DNA of 64,000 bases, from positions 1-64,000 of the forward strand of contig NZ_JBLWTL010000016.1 of NCBI RefSeq assembly GCF_048270095.1, read 5' to 3'. The notes below the pieces were generated by a model that saw only the letters and a list, made by a program, of their open reading frames with translations, was not told the DNA's origin and searched no databases. This DNA comes from Maricaulis sp048270095 (lineage in GTDB: Bacteria; Pseudomonadota; Alphaproteobacteria; Caulobacterales; Maricaulaceae). How positions within the stretch are numbered: the stretch's first letter is position 1; each line of letters opens with the position of its first letter. This document shows positions 57,223 through 64,000 of this stretch, piece by piece. The translations under genes were made by a program, and so were the position numbers.

Positions 57223-58775
57223 GCGAGAATTTCGCCGAACGCTGGGCCGAACTGCCGCATTTGCTCTCCGGACATGTTTTGCTGTCGCTGGCGGCGATTT
57301 TCGTCGGCATGGCGATCAGCGTCCCGCTCGGTATCTATGCCGCGCCGCGACCGCGACTGGCCGGCGGGGTGCTCAATATTGCCGGTGTGATCCAGACGAT
57401 TCCCGGCCTCGCCCTGCTGGCGTTGATGGTGCCGCTGCTGGGCGGGATGATCGGCTATTGGCCGGCCTTCCTGGCACTGATGCTGTATTCAATCCTGCCC
57501 ATATTGCGCAATACGATTGTCGGCCTGCAAGGCATCGAGCCGGGTGTGCGCGAAGCGGCACGCGGATTGGGCATGACCGAGACCCAGCGTCTGTGGCGGG
57601 TCGAGCTGCCGCTGTCCCTGCCGGTGATCGTCGCCGGCTTGCGCACTTCCGTCGTCTGGGTGGTGGGCGCGGCAACGCTGGCGACCCCGGTCGGGGCGTC
57701 CAGCCTGGGCAATTACATCTTTGCCGGCCTGCAGACGCGCAATTGGCTCTCGGTCTTGTTCGGCTGTGTCTTCGCCGCCGGTCTGGCGATTGTGTTCGAC
57801 CAGATGATTCGCCTGCTCGAGATCGCCGCAAGGACGCGGCGGCGCGGTCTGGCGGGCGGGGTTGCAATTGCACTGGCGCTGGTGGTCTCGCTCTCGCTCC
57901 TGCCGGTATTGGTCCCGGCCCCGGCGCCTGCAGCCACCAATTCGAGCGCCAGCAACGCCCCGGCAAACCTGGCCGGTCAGACGATCAGCATCGGCGCCAA
58001 GGCCTTCACCGAACAATATATTCTCGCCGCCCTGATGCAGGATGTGCTGGAAGGGGCGGGCGCTGTTGTCGAGCGCCGCGACAATCTGGGCTCGACCATC
58101 GCCTATGACGCGCTGCGTTCCGGCGAGATTGATGTCTATATTGATTATACCGGCACGATCTGGGCGACCCTGATGGAGCGGCCGCAAGCGGCGCAGCGTC
58201 ATGTCATGCTCGCCGAGATGACGGCCTGGCTGCATACGCGTGACGGCATCCTCACCCTGGGCCGGCTCGGTTTTGAAAATGCCTATGGTTTTGCCATGAC
58301 GCGGGATCGTGCGGGCGAGCTGGATGTTGCCAGCCTGGCCGATCTGGCCGCTCATGCCGATGAATTATCGGTCGGCGGTGATCCGGAAGTCTTCGTCCGT
58401 TCCGAATGGATCGGTACGCGCGACGCTTATGGCCTTGGCGCGATGCGCACGCGGGCGATGGATTCGACTTTCATGTATGGCGCGGTGCGCGATGGCCAGG
58501 TCGATCTGATCAGCGCTTACACCACGGATGGCCGCATTGCGGCTTATGACCTCGTCGTGCTGGAGGATCCGGCCCATATCCTGCCGCCCTATGATGCGGT
58601 GATCCTGCTCTCGCCGCGCGCCGCCGCCATGCCTGGCCTCGCCGAAGCGCTGGCGCCACTGGTCGGGGCGATTGACGGCGATGCCATGCGCGGTGCCAAT
58701 CGGTTGGTCGATCTGGAACACCAGACACCGGCCCAGGCGGCAGCCTGGCTCGCGACGCGGCTCGGGGACGAATAA
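57219..58775 (+). CDS. permease fused to substrate-binding protein (OpuC/BusB-like)
   Basis: 518 residues in two halves. Residues about 15-205: a permease with 5-6 membrane helices and the EAA loop GLQGIEPGVREAARGLGMTETQRLWRVELPLSLPVIVAGLRTSVVWVVG. After a further helix (about 208-230), residues about 245-518 form a type OpuAC solute-binding domain (ISIGAKAFTEQYILAALMQDVLEGAGAVVERRDNLGSTIAYDALRSGEIDVYIDYTGTIWAT). A fusion removes the need for a free periplasmic protein. It should import osmoprotectants such as betaine or choline with the upstream ATPase. It overlaps the next gene by one base. Confidence 0.9.
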   Translation: MSENFAERWAELPHLLSGHVLLSLAAIFVGMAISVPLGIYAAPRPRLAGGVLNIAGVIQTIPGLALLALMVPLLGGMIGYWPAFLALMLYSILPILRNTIVGLQGIEPGVREAARGLGMTETQRLWRVELPLSLPVIVAGLRTSVVWVVGAATLATPVGASSLGNYIFAGLQTRNWLSVLFGCVFAAGLAIVFDQMIRLLEIAARTRRRGLAGGVAIALALVVSLSLLPVLVPAPAPAATNSSASNAPANLAGQTISIGAKAFTEQYILAALMQDVLEGAGAVVERRDNLGSTIAYDALRSGEIDVYIDYTGTIWATLMERPQAAQRHVMLAEMTAWLHTRDGILTLGRLGFENAYGFAMTRDRAGELDVASLADLAAHADELSVGGDPEVFVRSEWIGTRDAYGLGAMRTRAMDSTFMYGAVRDGQVDLISAYTTDGRIAAYDLVVLEDPAHILPPYDAVILLSPRAAAMPGLAEALAPLVGAIDGDAMRGANRLVDLEHQTPAQAAAWLATRLGDE

Positions 58776-59272
58776 TGGCAGGATATGTCGGCCATGGCCG
58801 CTTGCAGGACGATGAATGGCTGATGCGCGCCTGCGTCCTGATGAATCGCGACCTGCCGCCACATGCGCCGGAATACACGCCGGAAACCGAGCTCAATCGC
58901 TCCTATACGACCCAGTCGGCCGAATTCGAGACCTTGCTGGCGAAGATTGATCCGGAGGGTGATATTGATCGCTCCATCTTCCCGATGCTGGCCTTCTTCA
59001 CCGCCTCGGAGGGCTGGCCGGTCGATATCATCTTCGCCGCGATTGCCGCCTTCCTGGTCTGGATCTTCATGCCCAACTGGTATGGCATCATGGAATATGC
59101 CGCCTATACGGCGATCGCGGGCTTCATCGCGGTGCAATATCTGCGTGCCCGGCGTGTTCGCGAGCGGGCGACGCGCGAAATGCAGCGGCTGGGCTTGCGT
59201 CAAGGCGAGGAAAACGCGCTCACTTTGCGCATGCTGGTGCGATACCGGGTGATGCCGGCGACGATTCACTGA
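58775..59272 (+). CDS. hypothetical membrane protein, last gene of the osmoprotectant operon
   Basis: 165 residues (MAGYVGHGRLQDDEWLMRACVLMNRDL). Two or three hydrophobic segments (VDIIFAAIAAFLVWIFM and YAAYTAIAGFIAVQYL) lie at about residues 88-128, and the termini are charged. Start codon overlaps the stop of the permease-SBP gene (TAATG), so it is cotranslated. No recognised family. It may be a regulator or anchor of the transporter; unknown. Confidence 0.7.
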   Translation: MAGYVGHGRLQDDEWLMRACVLMNRDLPPHAPEYTPETELNRSYTTQSAEFETLLAKIDPEGDIDRSIFPMLAFFTASEGWPVDIIFAAIAAFLVWIFMPNWYGIMEYAAYTAIAGFIAVQYLRARRVRERATREMQRLGLRQGEENALTLRMLVRYRVMPATIH

Positions 59273-59356
59273 GGTTGCTGGGGCGACAGGACCCTGAATC
59301 AGGACGGCGCGTCCCTTTCGAGCCGCGCCGCCTTCATTCCCGGTCGCGCAAGCGCG

Positions 59357-60121
59357 CTAAAGCACCGTCAACATGGTCGCCACCAGTGGATGGCGCACGA
59401 TATCCTCAGCTGCCAGGCGGCAGACGGCGATGTCCTCGAGCGGTTCCAGCTTGTCGGCGATGATTCCCAGTCCGGACATGCCGGGCAGGAGGTCCGATTG
59501 CGCCGGATCGCCGGTGACAACCATGGTCGCGTTCCAGCCCAGCCGTGTGAGCAACATTTTAAGCTGAACATAGGTGCAATTCTGCGCCTCATCGACGACG
59601 ACAAAGGCATTATTGAGCGTGCGGCCGCGCATATAGCCGATCGGGGCGATCTCGATCAGGCCCTCCTGCATCATCGCCTGCAGGCGTTTGGGCGAGAGCC
59701 GGTCGGCGAGGGCGTCATAGAGCGGCCGCAGATAGGGCGCGAGCTTTTCCTCCATCGCGCCAGGCAGGAAGCCGATTGATTCGCCGGCCTCGACGGCGGG
59801 GCGCGACAGCACGATCCGGCTGACCGACCCGGCTTCCAGCGCCTCGACCGCCTTGGCGACGGCGAGATAGGTCTTGCCGGTGCCGGCCGGACCGAGTGCC
59901 AGGACGAGATTATGTTCGTCGACGGCGCGCATCAGTACGGCCTGGCCCTCCGATCGCGGTTTGACGTTCTTGACGTATCTCTGGTCGCGCATGGGATCGC
60001 GGGTCTCCGGGCTCCAATTGGTGCCGGGGAAGAGGGCGCGAACCTTCGTCTCCTCTGTCTGATAGTGAGCTGCGTTGAATTCACCGGTGCGAGTGCGACG
60101 TTTGGCGATACGCTTGGTCAT
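59357..60121 (-). CDS. PhoH-family ATPase
   Basis: 254 residues. Walker A LALGPAGTGKTYLAVAKAVEAL, Walker B FVVVDEAQNCT, then the arginine and sensor region TRLGWNATMVVTGDPAQSDLLPG. Typical of the short PhoH-like (YbeZ or PhoH2) proteins, thought to act in RNA metabolism as helicase-like ATPases. A basic N-terminal extension (MTKRIAKRRTRTGEF) precedes the domain. It is divergent from the gamma-carbonic anhydrase, with 290 bp between starts. Confidence 0.88.
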   Translation of the reverse strand: MTKRIAKRRTRTGEFNAAHYQTEETKVRALFPGTNWSPETRDPMRDQRYVKNVKPRSEGQAVLMRAVDEHNLVLALGPAGTGKTYLAVAKAVEALEAGSVSRIVLSRPAVEAGESIGFLPGAMEEKLAPYLRPLYDALADRLSPKRLQAMMQEGLIEIAPIGYMRGRTLNNAFVVVDEAQNCTYVQLKMLLTRLGWNATMVVTGDPAQSDLLPGMSGLGIIADKLEPLEDIAVCRLAAEDIVRHPLVATMLTVL

Positions 60122-60411
60122 GGCTCAGGTCTCCACACATGAAAAACCCCTCGGCCAAGGGCAGAGGGGCGACAGGGTTGTAGCGATGGGGTCGGTTCGG
60201 AAGAATCCGGCAGACGGCGCCCGCAGGCGTCAATTTCGGGTGGGCTTGGGTGCAGACTGTCCATGACGTCTGATCGGGCCTTCCGTCCGGAGTTGCCGAA
60301 ACGATACGGGGCTGCACCCCGAATCGCCGCTACAGTGTGAGTGTAGCGCGGTGAACAGACTCTCAACGCCCGCGTCGCTAAAAATTCACGGAATTCTACA
60401 CGGAGACAGAC
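60122..60411. other. divergent promoter region between phoH and gamma-carbonic anhydrase, no gene seen
   Basis: 290 bp without a coding frame. The half next to phoH has a Pro-rich coding-like but unsupported stretch; the half next to the carbonic anhydrase is AT-rich (ATTCACGGAATTCTACACGG). No palindromic operator stands out. Confidence 0.4.
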
Positions 60412-60942
60412 ATGGCGATTTATGCGTTGGGTGATTCCCGGCCGGAACTGCCGGCCGACGGCGAGTATTGGGTGGCCCCGGATGCGAGCGTGATGGGGCG
60501 CGTCATCCTGCGCAAGAATGCCAGTGTCTGGTATGGCGCGGTGGTGCGGGGCGATAATGATCCGATTGAAATCGGTGAAGATTCCAATGTTCAGGACCTT
60601 TCAGTCCTGCACACGGATGCCGGTGCACCGCTGAAGATCGGCAAGGGGGTGACGATTGGCCATCGCGCCATGCTGCATGGCTGCACGATCGGCGATTATT
60701 CCCTGATCGGGATTGGCTCGACGATTCTCAACGGGGCAGTGATCGGGACGAATTGCATCATCGGCGCCCACGCGCTGATCACCGAAGGCAAGGTGATTCC
60801 CGATAATTCCCTGGTGGTCGGCTCGCCCGGCCGTGTCATGAAGACGCTGGGGCCGGAAATGGCGGAGATCCTGAAGGCCTCCGCCGATCATTATGTCGAA
60901 AACTGGCAGCGCCACAGCCGCGAGCTGCGCCGAATCGATTAG
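60412..60942 (+). CDS. gamma-class carbonic anhydrase family protein
   Basis: 176 residues with left-handed beta-helix hexapeptide repeats (GRVILRKNASVWYGAVVRGDNDPIEIGEDSNVQDLSVLHTDAGAPLKIGKGVTIGHRAMLHGCTIGDYSLIGIGSTILNGAVIGTNCIIGAHALITEGKVIPDNSLVVGSPGRVMKTL). The three metal His are in LHTDAG and IGHRAMLHGC. Members are zinc or iron enzymes, of which some hydrate CO2; many YrdA-type proteins have no proven activity. It is divergent from phoH. Confidence 0.9.
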   Translation: MAIYALGDSRPELPADGEYWVAPDASVMGRVILRKNASVWYGAVVRGDNDPIEIGEDSNVQDLSVLHTDAGAPLKIGKGVTIGHRAMLHGCTIGDYSLIGIGSTILNGAVIGTNCIIGAHALITEGKVIPDNSLVVGSPGRVMKTLGPEMAEILKASADHYVENWQRHSRELRRID

Positions 60943-60975
60943 GCCGACCGGCGATTCTGCCCGCATGAAGCGTCG

Positions 60976-61476
60976 CTAGTTGGCGCGGCCCCACAGATTG
61001 CGGATGTTTTCATCCGCATCGCGTCCCAGATTGAACCAGGCGGCGCGGTCATGGGTGGCGTCGATGATCAGCAGCCGATCATCGCGATCCAGGATATGGC
61101 TGAGCTCATTGCGAAGCACGGCGGCGGTGGTCGGGCCACGCAGCAGCCAGGTGCCGGGCGTGATCTGTTCCAGCTCGCCATAGGCGGTCAGCGCATTGCG
61201 AAACTCCGGTCCGGCTTCGGACTGAATTTCGGTGACGATCACGAAATTGGCCGGGCGAACACCTGCGGTGACACGCTTTTCCGGGGCAGGGCCGCCGGCG
61301 TTTTCCGCCAGCCAGTCGGTGAATTCATCCACGTCCGATGCCGCACACCAGCCCTCGTCCCGCGCATTGGAGACTTGGGAATGGGCCGCAATCCGGCCTT
61401 CGCTGACGAAGGCCTTCATCTGCGGCGGGGTGTAGGGGCCATAGACACGGCCTTCGACTTTCACAAACCAGGACAT
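60976..61476 (-). CDS. GYF_2 (DUF4339) domain protein
   Basis: 166 residues. N-terminal MSWFVKVEGRVYGPYTPPQMKAFVSEGRIAAHSQVSNARDEGWCAASDVDEF is the GYF_2 domain (W...G..YGP, then a Cys/Trp-containing end) that binds proline-rich or membrane partners. The C-terminal part (VIVTEIQSEAGPEFRNALTAYG and LIIDATHDRAAWFNLG) has no recognised motif. Unknown function. The start at 61476 was chosen over 61524 because the domain begins at MSWF. Confidence 0.75.
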   Translation of the reverse strand: MSWFVKVEGRVYGPYTPPQMKAFVSEGRIAAHSQVSNARDEGWCAASDVDEFTDWLAENAGGPAPEKRVTAGVRPANFVIVTEIQSEAGPEFRNALTAYGELEQITPGTWLLRGPTTAAVLRNELSHILDRDDRLLIIDATHDRAAWFNLGRDADENIRNLWGRAN

Positions 61477-61614
61477 TGCAATTCCGTCATCGCGAGGCAT
61501 TTCGGTTCTTTCTCGCACTAGCACAACTACTTCCTATCGCCCGTATAGGGCAAGAATCAGGCCGACACGGTGATTTTACCGGGGAAACACGACTCAAACT
61601 TGCCGAGGCGCGGA

Positions 61615-62238
61615 TCAGGCTGCTTCGCTACTCTTTTTCGCGGCCTCAGGTGGATCGAACACGACCGCGAAGCCATTGTCCAGAATACGAGCCACACATC
61701 CTGTCATTTCACCCACACGTAGCAATTCGCCCAGACGAGGCCTTTCCAGACATTCGAAGGCGGCGCCGGTTACGGATACGTCGAGCACATTGGCCTGGAT
61801 CACGACGCCGTCATTGAGCAGGATGCGCGCACGGCCGCGCCCGGGCTTGCGCACGGCGGCGCGATCTTCCTCGAGACCGAGGCGATCCTTGTTGAAACGC
61901 CAGGTGATGGTATCGGCCAGCTTGTCGCGCTTGCGCGCGGTGGCGTTGAAGCGGACCGAGAATTCCTCGCCCTCGACGCGCACAATCGTGCCTTCAATCC
62001 GCCCTATGCTGGCAATCATCAGGATGATGCGGGCATTGGCCGGCGGCGCTGAGCGCGAGGCGACGCGGGCGCCGCCCGGTGAAATATCGAGCAGGCGGCA
62101 GGCATGTTCGCCCAGCGTCTCCGACCAGAAGCGGCCGTGCAGCTGCAGCGGGACGCGCGTATGCCGGCGCCTTTCCTGGGCACCGCGCGCGGCGATCTTG
62201 ATTTTGCGGCGGTCCAACCGGCCTGAGTCCTGCTGCAT
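61615..62238 (-). CDS. tandem PilZ-domain protein
   Basis: 207 residues from MQQDSGRLDRRKIKIAARG. Two PilZ-like domains: residues about 22-105 (RRRHTRVPLQLHGRFWSETLGEHACRLLDISPGGARVA, the R-x-x-x-R and D/N-x-S-x-x-G motif) and 110-195 (RARILLNDGVVIQANVLDVSVTGAAFE). The first has the complete c-di-GMP binding residues; the second lacks the RxxxR arginines. It is probably a c-di-GMP effector controlling motility, attachment or the cell cycle. AGGAGG precedes the ATG at 62238. Confidence 0.85.
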   Translation of the reverse strand: MQQDSGRLDRRKIKIAARGAQERRRHTRVPLQLHGRFWSETLGEHACRLLDISPGGARVASRSAPPANARIILMIASIGRIEGTIVRVEGEEFSVRFNATARKRDKLADTITWRFNKDRLGLEEDRAAVRKPGRGRARILLNDGVVIQANVLDVSVTGAAFECLERPRLGELLRVGEMTGCVARILDNGFAVVFDPPEAAKKSSEAA

Positions 62239-62296
62239 GACGACAACCTCCTGCAATCGGGGAGGATAGGACGAAGCGGTTAAGAAGTGTTTTCAA

Positions 62297-62857
62297 CTAC
62301 TGGTCGTTTGCGATCATGACCGGGTGCGGCGAATCGGGGCGTGCGTGCGGTGGAAACAGGAAGCCGGGATTGGCCGGAGGGCGGACTTCGCGCAGGCTGG
62401 TGCGGATGATCGGTCGTCCGCGCAGGCACTCCACCGCGTCCAGGGGCTGGAACAGGCCCAATGTGCGGTCGACCAGGCCTTCGGGCCCCCGCAGCGGCAG
62501 GAAACTGATCTCGATCTGGACTTGTTGCATCTCCATAGTCGTGGCGCGCGCAATCACCGAGGCTGGCGAGACACCGCTCAGGGACGCCTCCAGCGTGGCC
62601 TGGATATGGACCGCGTCATGACCGCGCCACAGGCTGAGGAAGTTCTGGTCGCGAAACTCGCGTTGATACAGTTCGCACAGGCCGGTGCCGGCCAGCCGGA
62701 ACACGTGATGTTGCGGATCGATACGTCCCAGAATGAAGACATGGCCGAGCAGGGCGGCAATGTCCTGCGGCTCGATATCAGCCCGATAGGGCGCGGCGCC
62801 ACCCAGGCGGCGCGCCTGCCAATAGGCATGTAGGGCTTTTGATTGCGCGTGGCGCAT
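62297..62857 (-). CDS. PAS-domain protein (PAS_5 type)
   Basis: 186 residues. MRHAQSKALHAYWQARRLGGAAPYRADIEPQDIAALLGHVFILGRIDPQHHVFRLAGTGLCELYQREFRDQNFLSLW is the PAS_5-like motif common in alphaproteobacteria, followed by EISFLPLRGPEGLVDRTLGLFQP. Such proteins regulate other sensory systems or lipids; their ligand is unknown. It lies upstream of the PilZ gene with 58 nt in between, on the same strand. Confidence 0.78.
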   Translation of the reverse strand: MRHAQSKALHAYWQARRLGGAAPYRADIEPQDIAALLGHVFILGRIDPQHHVFRLAGTGLCELYQREFRDQNFLSLWRGHDAVHIQATLEASLSGVSPASVIARATTMEMQQVQIEISFLPLRGPEGLVDRTLGLFQPLDAVECLRGRPIIRTSLREVRPPANPGFLFPPHARPDSPHPVMIANDQ

Positions 62858-63054
62858 TCCACTCTCCAGACACTGCGGTCATAGCGCCGGGCGGCTCGAT
62901 TGCCCCGCCGGCTTGTCGGGGGAGTTTCAAGAACGGGGCCATGCAAGCGGGTGGCGAAACGCTCCGATCCCACTCCCCACTGGCGGGAATCGCCTGTGCG
63001 GGGAAAACGGCCCGCCGCTTGCAAGACCGGCCTCAGGATAGAAGGAGCATGACC

Positions 63055-63963
63055 ATGCGCGTATCAGCCCGGCACGGTTTCCTCGCTTTGGCGAGTGCGA
63101 CATTCGTTTTGTGTATCGCTCCGGTCGCGCCGGCGCCTGCATTCGCAGGCGGCGGGGACGGGTGTTGCACCCCGGCACCGCCACCGCCGCCTTCGTGCTG
63201 CAATCATGGCGGCGGTCATACGGTCAATGTGCCCAACATCAATATTCATGGCGGCAATATCAATGTCGGCGTCAATGTCTCGAGTCGGGTCAATGTCACA
63301 ACCAATGTGACAACCAATGTCGATGCATCGTCAAATGCCAGTGCGGGGGCCCGGGCCGGGGCGGGCGCCGGTGCCGGCGCGATCACCTATATCGGTGGCG
63401 GCAGCTATACACCTTATACAACGGCGCCAGCGGCAACCGCGATCACCGGCCTCAATGTGTCCGGGCTGGAACGCGAAACCGAATATGAATTCCGTGAGGA
63501 ACAGCGTTCGCGCTGGGTCGAGGAATGGCGCCTGGTCCGCGCCGTCTGCGTCGATGATACCGGCACGCCGCACCCTGCCTCACGCGTCGATAATGGTGAT
63601 CGGGTCACCGCGACCTATGACGGCGAGGTCTATCGCTGTGTGGCCGGGACCGCGATGCAGGTCACGATCGGCTGGCGCCAGGATGGCCAGGACAACTGGA
63701 CCGATGCGCCGACCATTATGTGCCGCAAGGGCGAGGCCCTGCGCCATAGCCCGGGTGGCTCCCTGACCTGCGCCACCCAGGAGCCGCGCCGCAATTGTAA
63801 CGAGCGCTCCCTGCTTCGCATGTATGGCCCCGGCGCCAAGCTGGTCTTCATGCGCCGCGAGGAACACTACATGGAATCGGTCCGCTATGAGCGCGAAAGC
63901 GAAAGCACGCGCCTGACCTCGATGACACTGATGCTCGATGGCGGGGTTGGCGGTTATCGCTGA
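63055..63963 (+). CDS. hypothetical secreted Cys/Gly/Asn-rich protein
   Basis: 302 residues. Signal peptide MRVSARHGFLALASATFVLCIAPVAPAPAFA. Mature N-terminus has a CCTPAPPPPPSCC stretch, then repeats of N-V/I (VPNINIHGGNINVGVNVSS, VNVTTNVTTNVDASSN), then an Ala/Gly track. The C-terminal part (residues about 150-302) has eight or so Cys (AVCVDD, YRCVAG, MCRKGEAL, LTCATQ, RRNCNE). Exported, perhaps a surface or matrix protein. No family recognised. GAAGGAG gives best spacing (7 nt) to the ATG at 63055. Confidence 0.7.
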   Translation: MRVSARHGFLALASATFVLCIAPVAPAPAFAGGGDGCCTPAPPPPPSCCNHGGGHTVNVPNINIHGGNINVGVNVSSRVNVTTNVTTNVDASSNASAGARAGAGAGAGAITYIGGGSYTPYTTAPAATAITGLNVSGLERETEYEFREEQRSRWVEEWRLVRAVCVDDTGTPHPASRVDNGDRVTATYDGEVYRCVAGTAMQVTIGWRQDGQDNWTDAPTIMCRKGEALRHSPGGSLTCATQEPRRNCNERSLLRMYGPGAKLVFMRREEHYMESVRYERESESTRLTSMTLMLDGGVGGYR

Positions 63964-63972
63964 GTATTTTCA

Positions 63973-63995
63973 GCAAAAGCGGGAACCGGTTTTGC
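63973..63995. repeat. GCAAAA-GCGGGAACCGG-TTTTGC motif at the right edge
   Basis: Inverted repeat GCAAAA/TTTTGC around GCGGGAACCGG, 9 nt after the last stop codon. A motif of this type is abundant between genes in many alphaproteobacteria. It could be a terminator or a dispersed repeat. The window ends at 64000, so its extent is not visible. Confidence 0.45.
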
Positions 63996-64000
63996 GGTTC

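Noticed and set aside
1..64000. CRISPR arrays and rRNA genes
   Set aside because: No regularly spaced short repeats with unique spacers and no rRNA-like sequence were seen on either strand.

Overview
This is a GC-rich segment of an alphaproteobacterial chromosome. The best guess is a marine, stalked-type lineage (Maricaulales/Hyphomonadaceae). That placement is inferred from protein character: an alphaproteobacterial F1-ATPase zeta inhibitor, DUF3126, a PAS_5-type protein, PurS/PurQ/PurL as separate subunits, and many M28 lipoprotein peptidases. No rRNA or other placement marker is present.

Layout. 1-10.5 kb: aldo/keto reductase (cut by the window edge), bolA, an M28 peptidase, and the purine genes purL, purQ, purS, purC and purB. 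A HicAB toxin-antitoxin pair sits between purL and purQ. The ATPase zeta subunit, a thioredoxin-like protein, a GIY-YIG nuclease and a PPOX-like flavoprotein follow. 10.5-11.2 kb: two direct 164-bp repeats. 11.2-26.5 kb: threonine synthase, an exported amidohydrolase, radC, map, a second M28 peptidase, a NarL-type two-component system with a membrane partner, a thioesterase, sfsA, a CinA-N-like protein, a VWA surface protein, and a divergent metalloprotease-like/lipoprotein pair. 26.6-36.0 kb: a 9.3-kb, visibly AT-richer integrative island. 36.2-63.9 kb: M50 protease, soluble chemoreceptor, a TonB receptor with DUF2946 (probably copper), alkA, a broken ParDE module, nitronate monooxygenase, HAD phosphatase, ald with a divergent Lrp regulator, queF, a porin, nitroreductase, a TetR-RND efflux operon, Nudix, cysE, an osmoprotectant ABC transporter, phoH, gamma-carbonic anhydrase, GYF_2, PilZ and PAS proteins, and a low-complexity secreted protein.

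The main discovery is the island. It has integrated inside the anticodon loop of the chromosomal tRNA-Leu(UAA) gene. The host gene is left as a 5' half at 26603 and a 3' half ending at 35988, each carrying the 16-bp core GACTTAAAATCTGTCG. The island brings its own complete tRNA-Leu(UAA) (35329-35635) just downstream of its tyrosine integrase. That tRNA is interrupted by a 220-nt group I intron at U34|A35, the position used by cyanobacterial tRNA-Leu introns. The intron falls inside the att core, so the replacement tRNA gene lacks a continuous integrase target while its spliced RNA should be normal. I infer that the island destroys a tRNA, replaces it, and shields the replacement with a self-splicing intron. 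It also carries an AlpA regulator, a candidate HUH Rep, a restriction-modification pair, a PPP phosphatase and unknown genes.
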